A stretch of DNA of 38,227 nt from Thermodesulfobacteriota bacterium (GCA_035559815.1 DATMAT010000054.1:1-38227), one strand, 5' to 3'; positions 30,142 to 38,227 are shown, counted from the first letter of the stretch. Program-made: numbers and translations. Notes: a model not told the origin generated them from the sequence alone.

Positions 30142-30885
30142 CTAGATCACAACTTCCAATTTCTCATAACCCATGGCGTATTCATATTGTTTAACGAGTG
30201 ATTCGAAATCTAAGAATTGTACTCGATCATTTATTTCCTTGAACGAGAAACGCTTGATCTTAGTTTCATAATCCCGCCGTCTTATTTTGTCAGCGACAAT
30301 GAACATCCTCACGTAAAAATCTTGCAGGTCATAATATTTTGCGAGTGAGCTTTGAATATCAGTCGAAGTTTCAACTTCGAAAAAACTGTGTGGCATCCCT
30401 CTATGATTGAACCAAATTACATCAATTGTCTCACTTCTTTTCACTAATTCCGGGTAAGAGAAAGGCGGGATCTTAACAAGTGACCTCAAATCATTGAGTG
30501 TTTTATTTAGAAACCTCTTGTTCTTATCCTGATTAGGGGCGAAGGTCTTGAACTGTTTCAAGTTTCCCAGTGTCAATAATAATCCCTGGTAATAATAATG
30601 ATTTGAGATTTGAAGCTCCGGACTGTTCCTGTTTTCTTTGGTTTCTGATAAGATTCCCTTTGCTTCGTTCTGTTTTCGAAATTTTACCAGTCCATATAAG
30701 CCGGGCTTTATTTTGTATATCTCTGGACGGAGTTGAACTATGCGGCGAATACTAGCAAAAGGAGTTTTTGTGCCCCATTTGCAATCAGGTATTTTTAATA
30801 CCTCTTGGTATAGCTGGCCCAAAGTGGCAACTCCGCCTAGCCTTTCTATTGTTTGTATAACCGCCTCATGCTGTTTAATTGGCAT
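30142..30885 (-). CDS. HARE-HTH-like protein with possible PD-(D/E)XK nuclease domain
   Basis: A 247-residue soluble protein. Residues 1-70 look like a HARE-HTH winged helix: AVIQTIERLGGVATLGQLYQ, GTKTPFASIRRIVQ, IYKIKPGLYGLVKF. Such domains are found in RNA polymerase delta and in restriction enzymes. A middle helical part (about 75-150) follows. The C-terminal part has IDVIWFNHRGMPHSFFEVET with STDIQSSLAKYYDL after it, beta-rich with an Asp and an E-x-E, resembling the core of restriction-type nucleases, although the usual Lys is absent. I infer a restriction- or defence-type nuclease or a decayed relative. ATG 30885 follows GGAG by seven bases. DNA here looks more AT-rich than the flanking pnt genes, consistent with transfer. 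Confidence 0.7.
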   Translation of the reverse strand: MPIKQHEAVIQTIERLGGVATLGQLYQEVLKIPDCKWGTKTPFASIRRIVQLRPEIYKIKPGLYGLVKFRKQNEAKGILSETKENRNSPELQISNHYYYQGLLLTLGNLKQFKTFAPNQDKNKRFLNKTLNDLRSLVKIPPFSYPELVKRSETIDVIWFNHRGMPHSFFEVETSTDIQSSLAKYYDLQDFYVRMFIVADKIRRRDYETKIKRFSFKEINDRVQFLDFESLVKQYEYAMGYEKLEVVI

Positions 30886-30993
30886 AAAGCTACTCCAATA
30901 TTAATTGCCAATCTTTTAAGGGAATTAATTTATACTGATCAGATAGTAACGAAGAAGTTGGGAAAATCAAGAAAGGAAAAGATCAGTTACCTC

Positions 30994-31203
30994 TCAATAT
31001 TCTGGCCAAGTTTTCAGCTCATGGTCTATTCCCTCTTTAGCGAGCGTTTGCTCGAATTGCCGGTCTAGTTCGGTGCATTCCCTTAACAGGCGTCCCCGCT
31101 TCATTTTGGTAAGTTTATTCTTGATAGCCCGCTGAATCGCTTCGCTCCGGTTAGGTAAGATGCGCTTTTCAACCATTTGGACCTCTATTGTCAGATTGCT
31201 CAC
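30994..31203 (-). pseudogene. Truncated MazE/CopG-like antitoxin, toxin missing
   Basis: The 69 residues EVQMVEKRILPNRSEAIQRAI, RLLRECTELDRQFEQTLAKEG and the end ELKTWPEY match the body of small antitoxins that normally precede MazF/PemK toxins (helix 1 and helix 2, RSEAIQ, and the C-terminal WPEY). The usual first beta strand, which supplies DNA contacts, is missing: the frame begins with a GTG that overlaps the pntB stop by four bases (GTGA). No toxin frame follows; a HARE-HTH gene lies downstream instead. So it is probably a remnant, although a short, still expressed protein cannot be excluded. Confidence 0.62.
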
Positions 31204-32603
31204 GCCCCCTTAAGAGCTGATACCAGGGCCGTGGCCATCTTCTTTGCATCCCCAAAGAGCATGAGGGAGTTGTCCGCAGCGAATAGGGGATTGGGAATTC
31301 CGGCAAATCCGGGCGCAAGGCTGCGCTTGACGATCACGACTGAGCGGGCTTCGTCCACGTTCAGTATGGGCATCCCGGCAATCGGGTTTGACGGGTCGGT
31401 TACGTTCCGGGCGATGGGATTGACCACGTCGTTAGCACCGATAACGATCACTACATCCGTCTCCCGGAAAGTGGGGTTGATCTCATCCATCTCCTTGAGC
31501 TTATCGTAAGGAATGTTTGCCTCCGCCAAGAGGACGTTCATGTGTCCGGGCATTCGGCCGGCGACGGGATGAATAGCAAAATCTACTTCTACTCCTTTGG
31601 ATTCGAGGTAGTTAGTCAAGTCCTGAATAGCATATTGTGCCTGGGCAACTGCCAACCCATATCCGGGAACGATGACCACTCGCCTGGAACCCTCCAACAA
31701 CATCGCCACTTCCTCTGGCGATGCAGCCTTTACCCGACCGGCATATACATCCTTGCTCTCCGCCTCGGAGGCAACTATCTCTCCCACACCAGCGAACATT
31801 ACGTTGGTTAGAGAACGGTTCATGGCTTTACACATTATGGCCGTAAGAATGAATCCGGCAGAGCCCACCAGGGAGCCGGAAATTATCAGCACGCTGTTGT
31901 TGAGGACCCATCCGTGGCCAGCAGCAGCCAGTCCGGAATAGGCGTTGAGAAGGGATATGACTACGGGCATGTCCGCGCCGCCAATAGGAATCACCAATGT
32001 GATCCCGAGAATACAGGAAACCGCGAGCATAATCCAATAGGTCGTAGAAGATGTAGGGTTCACCACGAACATGACGCTTAAAACTACACAGGCTAGCGCC
32101 AATACTATATTAATCAAATGTCTATGTGGTAAAAGGGTTGGGCGCTCATCCATCAGTCCCTGAAGCTTGGCAAAAGCGACCAAACTCCCGGTAAAAGTAA
32201 TACCCCCGATAAAACCTGCGGCTGCAACTGAAGTAGTGAAGAGGACATTAATCGACTCGAAGAAGCTTCCCTTAAGAGCCTCTATAAACGCTGCGCCCAC
32301 TGCCAGGGCCGAGGCACCTCCTCCAAAACCGTTAAAGATTGCTACTACCTGAGGCATAGCAGTCATAGGTGCCCGGTATGCCATTACCGCTCCTATCAAT
32401 CCCCCTACCACCAGCCCGGCTACGATCACCTGATAACTGATGATATGTTTGTCAAAAAGGGTAACTACGATGGCTATAAGCATCCCCAGTGCACCCAGGA
32501 GGTTTCCACGCACAGCAGTACGGGGATGGGCCATATCCTTTAACCCTAGTATGAAGAGGACTGAAGCAATAAGATAGAAAAAGTTAATGAGTTGTAGTTC
32601 CAT
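31200..32603 (-). CDS. pntB: NAD(P) transhydrogenase subunit beta
   Basis: A 467-residue subunit of the proton-translocating transhydrogenase, which uses the proton gradient to transfer hydride from NADH to NADP. N-terminal two thirds: about eight to nine membrane segments (NFFYLIASVLFILGL, GNLLGALGMLIAIVVTLF, and so on). C-terminal NADP-binding domain III (from about 285) has VVIVPGYGLAVAQAQYAIQD, FAIHPVAGRMPGHMNVLLAE, VVIVIGANDVVNP and KRSLAPGFAGIPNPLF, all highly conserved. It is the last gene of the pnt set; its stop overlaps the truncated antitoxin start. Confidence 0.97.
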   Translation of the reverse strand: MELQLINFFYLIASVLFILGLKDMAHPRTAVRGNLLGALGMLIAIVVTLFDKHIISYQVIVAGLVVGGLIGAVMAYRAPMTAMPQVVAIFNGFGGGASALAVGAAFIEALKGSFFESINVLFTTSVAAAGFIGGITFTGSLVAFAKLQGLMDERPTLLPHRHLINIVLALACVVLSVMFVVNPTSSTTYWIMLAVSCILGITLVIPIGGADMPVVISLLNAYSGLAAAGHGWVLNNSVLIISGSLVGSAGFILTAIMCKAMNRSLTNVMFAGVGEIVASEAESKDVYAGRVKAASPEEVAMLLEGSRRVVIVPGYGLAVAQAQYAIQDLTNYLESKGVEVDFAIHPVAGRMPGHMNVLLAEANIPYDKLKEMDEINPTFRETDVVIVIGANDVVNPIARNVTDPSNPIAGMPILNVDEARSVVIVKRSLAPGFAGIPNPLFAADNSLMLFGDAKKMATALVSALKGA

Positions 32604-32605
32604 GC

Positions 32606-32890
32606 TTATTCCCCCTTTCGGCGAAACATTGCCAGCATACGGTGGGTTACCAAGAATCCGCCAACCACATTAGCTGTTGCCATAACCACGGCAACGAAGC
32701 CGAGGATCGTGGTAAGGGTGGTCAGTTGTGTACCCGAAGTTACCAGCGTTCCTACCAGTGTAATTCCGGATATGGCGTTGGCTCCGGACATGAGCGGCGT
32801 GTGTAATAGGGGCGGCACCTTCGAAATCACTTCAAACCCCACGAAAAGGGCCAATATAAAAATGGTCAAAGCGGGCACGAAAACTTCCAT
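32606..32890 (-). CDS. pntAB: NAD(P) transhydrogenase subunit alpha part 2
   Basis: A 94-residue membrane protein, the split-off domain IIa of the alpha subunit. Three hydrophobic segments: VPALTIFILALFVGFEV, GANAISGITLVGTLVTS and ILGFVAVVMATANVVGGF. The PPLLHTPLMSGANAISG motif is characteristic. In Escherichia coli this is part of a single PntA; a separate gene is usual in many other bacteria. It lies two bases before pntB and 22 bases after pntAA. Confidence 0.95.
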   Translation of the reverse strand: MEVFVPALTIFILALFVGFEVISKVPPLLHTPLMSGANAISGITLVGTLVTSGTQLTTLTTILGFVAVVMATANVVGGFLVTHRMLAMFRRKGE

Positions 32891-32912
32891 GGGTTAGTAC
32901 CTCCTCGTAATC

Positions 32913-34085
32913 TCAGATTTTCACTGCGCCTGTGGGCAGGTCGAGCAACTGGCGCACCTGGGGATTAATCACCTCACCGTTGTGCGTTAATAAAGTGTCC
33001 CGAATTATTTGGTCTTCCGTATTCAGGTTCAGGTTGCCGTTTTTTACCAGATTCTGGATAAAGGCAGTGATGTTTTTAGCGTACATCTGGCTGGCATGGT
33101 AGGGAATGGCAGAAGGGAGGTTGAGTGGGCCGAGTATCCTGACGCCATTATGCTCTACCACCTCTCCAGGCCTGGTAAGCTCGCAGTTGCCGCCTGTTTC
33201 CGCGGCAACATCGACTATCACCGACCCCAGCCGCATTGCCTGAACCATGTCTTGTGTGATCAGAACAGGCGCTTTCTTGCCGGGAACCGCCGCCGTGGTG
33301 ATTACCACGTCGGTTTCGGCTATTACACGAGACAACATCTCTCGCTGTTTTCGGTAGAATTCTTCATCCATGGCCTTGGCGTAACCGCCGGCAGTCTCGG
33401 ACTCTTTAGTTTCTATACCTAGCTCGACAAACTTCGCCCCCAGGCTTTCCACCTGCTCTTTTACTGCCGGGCGCACATCATAAGCCTGCACCGATGCCCC
33501 AAGCCGGCGCGAGGTGGCGATTGCTTGAAGACCGGCCACGCCTGCTCCCAATACGAAAACCTTGGCCGGGGTAATGGTTCCGGCAGCAGTAATCATCATA
33601 GGAAACATCTTCTTCAGATTATCTGCCGCTATCAGGGCTGCTTTGTATCCGGCTATCGTGGCCATAGAGCTCAATACGTCCATAGACTGAGCCCGGCTTA
33701 TTCGGGGAAGAAGCTCGAGTGCGAAGGCGGTAACACCTCTTTTAGCCAGTTCCAGCGCCGTTTCCGGAGACCCCAAAGGATTGAGAAGCCCCACCAGTAC
33801 CTGACCCGAATGTAATAATCCTGCATCGGCATGACCGGCGTCTGAGTTAGCACCAATGGCGAGAACTCGAACGAGTATATCGGCGGAGGTGAATAGCTCT
33901 TTTCGGTTTATCGAAATACGGGCTCCCTGCTTTTCATATTCAGTGTCGGGATAACCAGCCTTACTTCCTGCCCCCTTCTCTACTAAAACCTCGAGTCCAA
34001 GCTTGGTTAAAGAAGGAATCAGCGCAGGGATTAAAGCCACTCGTTGCTCGTTAGGGTAAGTCTCGGCAGGCACTCCGATTACCAT
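32913..34085 (-). CDS. pntAA: NAD(P) transhydrogenase subunit alpha part 1 (NAD-binding)
   Basis: A 390-residue soluble NAD(H)-binding domain I. Two Rossmann-like halves are visible: VIGVPAETYPNEQRVALIPA with LGLEVLVEKGAGSKAGYPD in the first, and VFVLGAGVAGLQAIATSRRLGASVQAYDVRP in the second, followed by DVVITTAAVPGKKAPVLI and VDVAAETGGNCELT, hallmarks of the alanine dehydrogenase/PntA superfamily. It lacks alanine dehydrogenase context and is followed by pntAB and pntB, so the transhydrogenase call is firm. ATG 34085 is preceded by AGGGGG with five bases between. The 242 bases upstream show AT-rich DNA but no promoter I would defend. Confidence 0.97.
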   Translation of the reverse strand: MVIGVPAETYPNEQRVALIPALIPSLTKLGLEVLVEKGAGSKAGYPDTEYEKQGARISINRKELFTSADILVRVLAIGANSDAGHADAGLLHSGQVLVGLLNPLGSPETALELAKRGVTAFALELLPRISRAQSMDVLSSMATIAGYKAALIAADNLKKMFPMMITAAGTITPAKVFVLGAGVAGLQAIATSRRLGASVQAYDVRPAVKEQVESLGAKFVELGIETKESETAGGYAKAMDEEFYRKQREMLSRVIAETDVVITTAAVPGKKAPVLITQDMVQAMRLGSVIVDVAAETGGNCELTRPGEVVEHNGVRILGPLNLPSAIPYHASQMYAKNITAFIQNLVKNGNLNLNTEDQIIRDTLLTHNGEVINPQVRQLLDLPTGAVKI

Positions 34086-34327
34086 TTGAACCCCCTTTTT
34101 AGCTGAAACTTATATAACTAGGTGGAATACAAACGATATAATTATCCAAGCTAAGTTCGCTTATAAAACTATACAAAAGTACTCCATCGGGCAAGTATAT
34201 AGCATAGGTGACCCCCTAAGTCAACTGGTTTTTTGATGTGCGTTTTCAACCCTTACCTAGCTCTTTCGGGCGAGCAATTTGCGCTATTCAAGAAAGACTG
34301 TTGTCTTTTTAAACTAACTATCCCGAT

Positions 34328-35683
34328 TTAGCTCTTAACTCTACCTATTTTCCAGAGCCTTTTCACCAGAATACCCAATGGTATAAGAAGATATAAGAGG
34401 AGCGATGTCGGGGAGTTGCTCTTGACAACCGAGCATCCTTCCCCGGCTCCTTTCGGTACGGTGAATGAGGTCAAGGTTTCACCGGCTTCATTGCGAAAGG
34501 ATGCCTTCCAATCATTATGCTCCCTTTCGAAGAGAAGATAGCCGAACCGGTCGACGGTCTCAAAGCCGGCTACCCTAGCTTCGGCAACCGTTGTCCCGGT
34601 TACGGTCATCGTTATCGGGGGGTCGAGTTCTGTACCTCCGGTGCCGACAATAACTTGACGAGGACGGGGTATATCAAAACGGAGTGTCTCGAATGTGTGG
34701 ATGTGCCCTGTTAAGATGAGTTTTACCCCGTTCGGGAAGTCGTTGTTGGATGCCGTCTGCATGGTTATGCTCAGGTTCACCAGTTGGTTGCCGTCTTCCA
34801 CTATGCCCCAGAGCGGCTTGTGGGTAAGGAACCAGGCGTTATCTGAGGTAACCGTCCGTAACGAGGCCAATTGTGCGGAATATATGTTAACGACTGTCGA
34901 ATCCGGGGGCGGAGGTGATGTGTCCTGGGCCATGGACGAGTCAAACACCTGAATCTGCAGGTCGCCCGCCTGGATAGTATATGGGTCGGTGAAATCCAGG
35001 CATTCCCCGGGCATAGGCCTTGGGTCGAAGAAAAGAAACCACCCGGAACCAGCCCTTTTACAGGTCTCGTGGTCCCCCCGTGTGAGTATCCATGGTGAGG
35101 CCCTCAATAATTCTGCCTGGGGTATGAAGAAGTCGGCATTAAAAGTATCCCAGTTATATCCGGTGGGGCTATTGCCGCACTTGGAAGAATCTTCCGGAGG
35201 GCACGGCCTTTCCCGGTAGAGAATATCGCCAACATGCACGACTAGGTCCGGTTTTTCCGAAGCGGCGGTCTTCGAGATCTTTTCTGCAGGCCAGGCATTC
35301 GGGTCGTTACAATCCTGAACCACGTCCTCGGGCGGTTTGATGCGGCAACCGGCATCTCCAAAGGCTACAATCCGTTTTGAACTCGGTTTTGGTAACGGTA
35401 AAAGCCGGCCTTCAATCTCTGCCGAGGCCACTCCGAGCGGAATTACCGATTCACAAACCAGAACCGGATAGTCGGTCGATGGCTCGGCCCTTACCTGCAT
35501 TGGTTGTGAGATAGCATCAAGCACGATTGATGGACATTTCGAGCCCGTAGTTACCGCACGGGCGATTACCTCTCCCTCCGGTCCCAGCAACACCCATGTT
35601 GAACTAACTGGCCCGGTTTCGGATTGAGCCATGGATGCCTGCATGATCATGAACAGGCTTAGTGTCCAATAAATTATCTTCAT
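34328..35683 (-). CDS. Secreted calcineurin-like metallophosphatase with C-terminal membrane tail
   Basis: A 451-residue exported phosphoesterase. A signal peptide (MKIIYWTLSLFMIMQASMAQ) leads to a small N-terminal domain. Metal-binding motifs follow in order: AFGDAGC (Asp110), HVGDILY (Asp153), TRGDHET (Asp204, His205) and LTGHIHTFETL near 330, as in purple-acid/calcineurin-type phosphatases. Many cysteines (REPCPPEDSSKCG and others) suggest disulfides. The end GAGEGCSVV, a hydrophobic stretch LLLYLLIPLGILV and the basic KRLWKIGRVKS looks like a C-terminal sorting signal with Cys417, see findings. Substrate unknown. It stands alone, with large gaps on both sides. Confidence 0.88.
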   Translation of the reverse strand: MKIIYWTLSLFMIMQASMAQSETGPVSSTWVLLGPEGEVIARAVTTGSKCPSIVLDAISQPMQVRAEPSTDYPVLVCESVIPLGVASAEIEGRLLPLPKPSSKRIVAFGDAGCRIKPPEDVVQDCNDPNAWPAEKISKTAASEKPDLVVHVGDILYRERPCPPEDSSKCGNSPTGYNWDTFNADFFIPQAELLRASPWILTRGDHETCKRAGSGWFLFFDPRPMPGECLDFTDPYTIQAGDLQIQVFDSSMAQDTSPPPPDSTVVNIYSAQLASLRTVTSDNAWFLTHKPLWGIVEDGNQLVNLSITMQTASNNDFPNGVKLILTGHIHTFETLRFDIPRPRQVIVGTGGTELDPPITMTVTGTTVAEARVAGFETVDRFGYLLFEREHNDWKASFRNEAGETLTSFTVPKGAGEGCSVVKSNSPTSLLLYLLIPLGILVKRLWKIGRVKS

Positions 35684-36098
35684 TGTTTTTATTTCGTTGT
35701 TTCCTCATCTTAAAGGCAAAAACGATAATCCTAAAATTAAAAAATAAACATAGCAAACGAGAGTCCGATACAATTTTTAGAGCTTATCGTTGCGAACCCA
35801 GTCCAGAAATGTATACCTTATAGGAATTCATACTTCGATTTGACTCAGTATGAGCGGATGCATACATCCGCTGGTAAGAAGAGATAAAAAGCCCGCTCGT
35901 CCTGAGCCGGTTAAACCGGGGGAAAGGCGAACACCTTACTTTTTAAATTCATCCTCGCGATGACGTTCGAAGCACTACTCGGACCGAAATTCTACTCCTT
36001 AATTACAGGGAAGGAAAAAAATATCTGCGGGCCATTAACCTTATTGCACCGAAGTCTCATTTTTCTTATGTATTGAGGGAGGTAGATAGATATCCAGA
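35684..36098. other. Intergenic region with small palindromes
   Basis: About 415 bases without a gene. Two features stand out: AGCGGATG/CATCCGCT (35853-35872), a perfect eight-base-pair hairpin with a CATA loop, and CCGGTTAAACCGG (35907-35919) within a GC-rich stretch that may be the relic of another repeat. A promoter for the metallophosphatase could lie in the AT-rich tract near 35700-35760. Confidence 0.5.
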
Positions 36099-37169
36099 TT
36101 AACCGACTGGAACAGCTTCGATTATGCTGAATTCCGATTGCGAGCGGAAGATAGACCGCATCGAAAAACCGGATAGCTTAAGCAGTCCTTCAAAGTCTTC
36201 TCTCGTCCTCTCCCTGCTCTTTTGCAAGACCAGAAGTTGCAAGTCCATTAGTTTCCCGTAATCCGGCTCGTTCGCCGGCAACAAGACCGGCTCGATGATG
36301 ATGAGTTTGCCGTCTGGGTTCATCGACCTTCTGCAGTTACTTAGCACCTTGACTGCATCTTCATCTTCCCAATTATTGATGAAAGACTTTAACACATACC
36401 CATCTCCACCCTCCGGTATTTTGTCAAAGCAATCCCCGGCAATAAGCGTAATTCGCTCGCCAACTCCGGAATTGGCAATATTCTCTCCCGCCCCTTCAAT
36501 AACTTTAGGTAAATCAAAAAGTATCCCTCGGGTGTTTGGGTTACTTTTTAGAATCTCTATGAGCAACTGCCCATAACCCCCGCCGACGTCGACCACCGTA
36601 TTGAAACCGGAGAAATCGTAAGTTTTCAAAATAGACGGAATCACGCCTCTATACTTCTCCACCATGGCCTGGTTAAAGACGCCAGCAAATTCGGCTTTTT
36701 TCTCGACGTATTGCAGGAATTCTTGGCCAAAAACGTGCTCAAATGAGGACCCTCCGGTTTTTACGCTGTAAAGAAGGTTTCCCCATGACTGATAGCACTC
36801 CTTTTCGTTTATCATGATGATGTATGCATTTAGAGAGTTAGGTGATTCTCTACCGAGTAATTCACCCATGGCGGTTAAAGAAAAGCGCTTACCGGGCTCT
36901 TCGTGGAAAACGCCCAAGCCGGAAAGGGCGCGCAGCAATCGATATAGTGCCCTAGGCTCGGCGCCAATGATATGAGACAGTTCATCTGAGCTTTTGGGAC
37001 CTTCTTTCAGATGGTCGGCAATACCCAGCTTGGCAGCAACATAAATACACTGGGCCAGCCAATTGCCGTGTATCATCTCCATTAGTTTGTCTCGATTTTC
37101 TTCTGCCGCAGTTACATTCATTTTCAGGCAAACTGGAAATGTTCTCTTTTCTATTGTATTGTCCCACAT
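36099..37169 (-). CDS. O-methyltransferase-like SAM-dependent methyltransferase
   Basis: A 356-residue protein of the acetylserotonin/hydroxyneurosporene O-methyltransferase type. An N-terminal dimerisation/winged-helix domain (about 30-110, GNWLAQCIYVAAKLGIADHL, GAEPRALYRLLRALSGLGVF) precedes the methyltransferase domain. SAM-binding motif I is VVDVGGGYGQLLIEIL, followed by GILFDLPKVIEGA, ERITLIAGDCFDKIPEGGDG, YVLKSFINNWEDEDAVKVL and GKLIIIEPVL. Such enzymes methylate hydroxyls of secondary metabolites, pigments or quinone-like compounds; the substrate is unknown. ATG at 37169 is the longest start; ATG at 37121 (codon 17) fits the domain better, and neither has a good Shine-Dalgarno site. 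Divergent from the efflux gene, so the two may be co-regulated. Confidence 0.9.
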   Translation of the reverse strand: MWDNTIEKRTFPVCLKMNVTAAEENRDKLMEMIHGNWLAQCIYVAAKLGIADHLKEGPKSSDELSHIIGAEPRALYRLLRALSGLGVFHEEPGKRFSLTAMGELLGRESPNSLNAYIIMINEKECYQSWGNLLYSVKTGGSSFEHVFGQEFLQYVEKKAEFAGVFNQAMVEKYRGVIPSILKTYDFSGFNTVVDVGGGYGQLLIEILKSNPNTRGILFDLPKVIEGAGENIANSGVGERITLIAGDCFDKIPEGGDGYVLKSFINNWEDEDAVKVLSNCRRSMNPDGKLIIIEPVLLPANEPDYGKLMDLQLLVLQKSRERTREDFEGLLKLSGFSMRSIFRSQSEFSIIEAVPVG

Positions 37170-37278
37170 GACGAAAACTCAAGTCAATAACGCATTTTAT
37201 TCCGGCCAATAGGGAACACAGGCCGATATAGGGCTCATTTCAGATAGGCCCGCTTCTTTGCCTTATTATTCTTTATTA

Positions 37279-37307
37279 TTGACAAATATCCTGGGATTAA
37301 GAAAATA
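37279..37307 (+). promoter_or_regulatory. Promoter candidate for the efflux transporter
   Basis: A perfect TTGACA (37279-37284) lies 37 bases before the ATG. The -10 is weak: with spacers of 16 to 18 bases the best hexamers are AT-rich but match only about half of TATAAT. Shared divergent gap with the methyltransferase gene is 151 bases. Confidence 0.35.
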
Positions 37308-37320
37308 TCTGGGACTAAGT

Positions 37321-38227
37321 ATGGGTAATCATTTCAAAAACTCCTCTGCCCAGAAGGTCATAAAGTCTGATTTGGACACCACTCAAGTTAAGGCACATAA
37401 CGGCAATTGGGTTCTTGCCGCGGCCATCCTGGGAACGGGCATGGCTCTTATCGATAGCACTGCGCTTAACGTTTTGCTTCCGGTCTTACAGTTGGAACTC
37501 CACGCCAGCATAACCACTATACAGTGGATTATCGAGGCTTATGCGCTATTCCTGGCCTCTCTGATGTTGCTGGGCGGCTCGCTGGGAGACCACTTTGGAC
37601 GGAAGAAGATATTTGCCGCCGGCGTCGTGCTATTCACGATAGCATCCGTTTATTGCGGTGTAGCCAAAGATGCAACCCATCTGATCATCGCCCGGATTTT
37701 CCAGGGAATTGGGGGAGCCTTACTGGTACCGGGGAGTTTAGCCATTATTAACATATCGTTCAAACCAAGGCAGAGGGGGCGGGCCATCGGAACCTGGTCT
37801 GGTTTCACCGCCATAACCACCGCTCTCGGCCCGGTTCTCGGGGGTTGGCTGGTTGATAACGTATCCTGGCGGAGTGTATTTTTTATAAACATTCCTATTT
37901 CCATAATAGTGCTCTCCATTTTGTTCACGCGCGTTCCGGAAAGCCGGAACGAAAACAGTAACGGCAAGCTGGATTTGTGGGGTGCTCTCTTTGTAACACT
38001 GGCACTCGGAGGTATTGTTTTCGGACTAATCGAATCGTCTAACCTGGGATTTGACCACCCTTTAGTGTTGACCGCACTGCTGGTAGGACTCTTCCTATTA
38101 ATCTCCTTTATAGCCTTTGAAGGTCGTATCTCGACGCCGATGATGCCCCTTACCTTGTTCAACTCAAAAAACTTCAGCGGGGCTAATCTGGTTACTTTGC
38201 TTTTGTATGCGGCTTTTGGCGGGTCGC
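37321..38227 (+). CDS. DHA2-type major facilitator drug efflux transporter, N-terminal part (cut by window edge)
   Basis: The first 302 codons of an EmrB/QacA-type proton-coupled efflux protein, running off the right edge. After a polar start (MGNHFKNSSAQKV) the first helix is WVLAAAILGTGMALIDSTAL, with the ALxxIDxTxxNVxLP motif of the DHA2 family. Motif A follows (LGGSLGDHFGRKK), then ARIFQGIGGALLVPGSLAII and motif C (ALGPVLGGWLVDNVSWRSVF). About nine helices are visible of the expected 14. It probably exports drugs, dyes or an endogenous metabolite; the adjacent, divergent methyltransferase suggests a link to a secondary product, by inference. The start is ATG at 37321. Confidence 0.92.
   Translation, partial: MGNHFKNSSAQKVIKSDLDTTQVKAHNGNWVLAAAILGTGMALIDSTALNVLLPVLQLELHASITTIQWIIEAYALFLASLMLLGGSLGDHFGRKKIFAAGVVLFTIASVYCGVAKDATHLIIARIFQGIGGALLVPGSLAIINISFKPRQRGRAIGTWSGFTAITTALGPVLGGWLVDNVSWRSVFFINIPISIIVLSILFTRVPESRNENSNGKLDLWGALFVTLALGGIVFGLIESSNLGFDHPLVLTALLVGLFLLISFIAFEGRISTPMMPLTLFNSKNFSGANLVTLLLYAAFGGS

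Noticed and set aside
35907-35919. Palindrome CCGGTTAAACCGG as an operator
   Set aside because: It sits in a GC-rich stretch resembling a decayed repeat, with no gene start close enough to regulate and no second copy seen.
1-38227. CRISPR arrays, tRNA or rRNA genes, prophage or integrase genes
   Set aside because: No regularly spaced repeats, no cloverleaf with conserved loops and no such proteins were found on reading both strands.

Overview
The window reads as chromosome from a Gram-negative bacterium of moderate GC content, most like the Desulfobacterota/Deltaproteobacteria and allied uncultured phyla. The signs are a sigma-54 activator with its likely target promoter, the gene series aroA-cmk-ispH-rpsA-sppA on one strand, a cobalamin riboswitch, a three-gene proton-translocating transhydrogenase, and REP-associated transposases with dispersed palindromes. 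I cannot name the species. No rRNA, tRNA, CRISPR array or prophage was seen.

Layout. (1) 1-5150, minus strand: a small membrane protein, a giant symporter/histidine-kinase hybrid, an NtrC-type regulator, then the start of acetyl-CoA synthetase (acs, cut by the window edge). A sigma-54 promoter and two tandem palindromes lie in front of acs, so this looks like a self-contained acetate-sensing circuit. (2) 5157-13184, minus strand: an unknown gene, then a housekeeping block of lipA, a LapA-domain protein, a HIT protein, sppA, rpsA, ispH, cmk and aroA (listed against the direction of transcription). (3) 13252-14801: a VapBC-like toxin-antitoxin pair and a glutathione-S-transferase-like gene. (4) 15085-18199, plus strand: a cobalamin riboswitch with a Shine-Dalgarno-masking hairpin, then a B12 ABC importer (btuF, btuD, btuC) whose two spacers are filled by repeats. 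(5) 18260-21361: a membrane diguanylate cyclase (minus), then nadC-nadA (plus).

(6) 21447-25589, minus strand: gamma-glutamyltransferase between two REP-associated tyrosine transposases, then an ArsA/Get3-type ATPase. Each transposase gene carries a palindrome in frame at the same point of the protein. (7) 25715-27459, plus strand: a 42-residue membrane protein, thioredoxin, and an HtrA-like protease without an evident signal peptide. (8) 27587-29794, plus strand: repeats, then a MarR-type regulator and an iron-sulfur/SCP2 fusion protein, each preceded by nearly the same 19-bp operator. (9) 29862-31203, minus strand: an accessory island with an unknown small gene, a HARE-HTH/nuclease-like gene and a broken antitoxin. 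(10) 31200-34085: pntB, pntAB and pntAA. (11) 34328-38227: a secreted metallophosphatase with a possible C-terminal sorting signal, an O-methyltransferase-like gene, and the start of a DHA2-type drug efflux transporter.

The strongest candidates for something new are the sigma-54-wired acetate switch, the MarR/FeS-SCP2 two-gene regulon, the in-frame palindromes in the transposases, and the HARE-HTH/nuclease-like pair. All calls come from reading the sequence alone; no database search or folding program was run.
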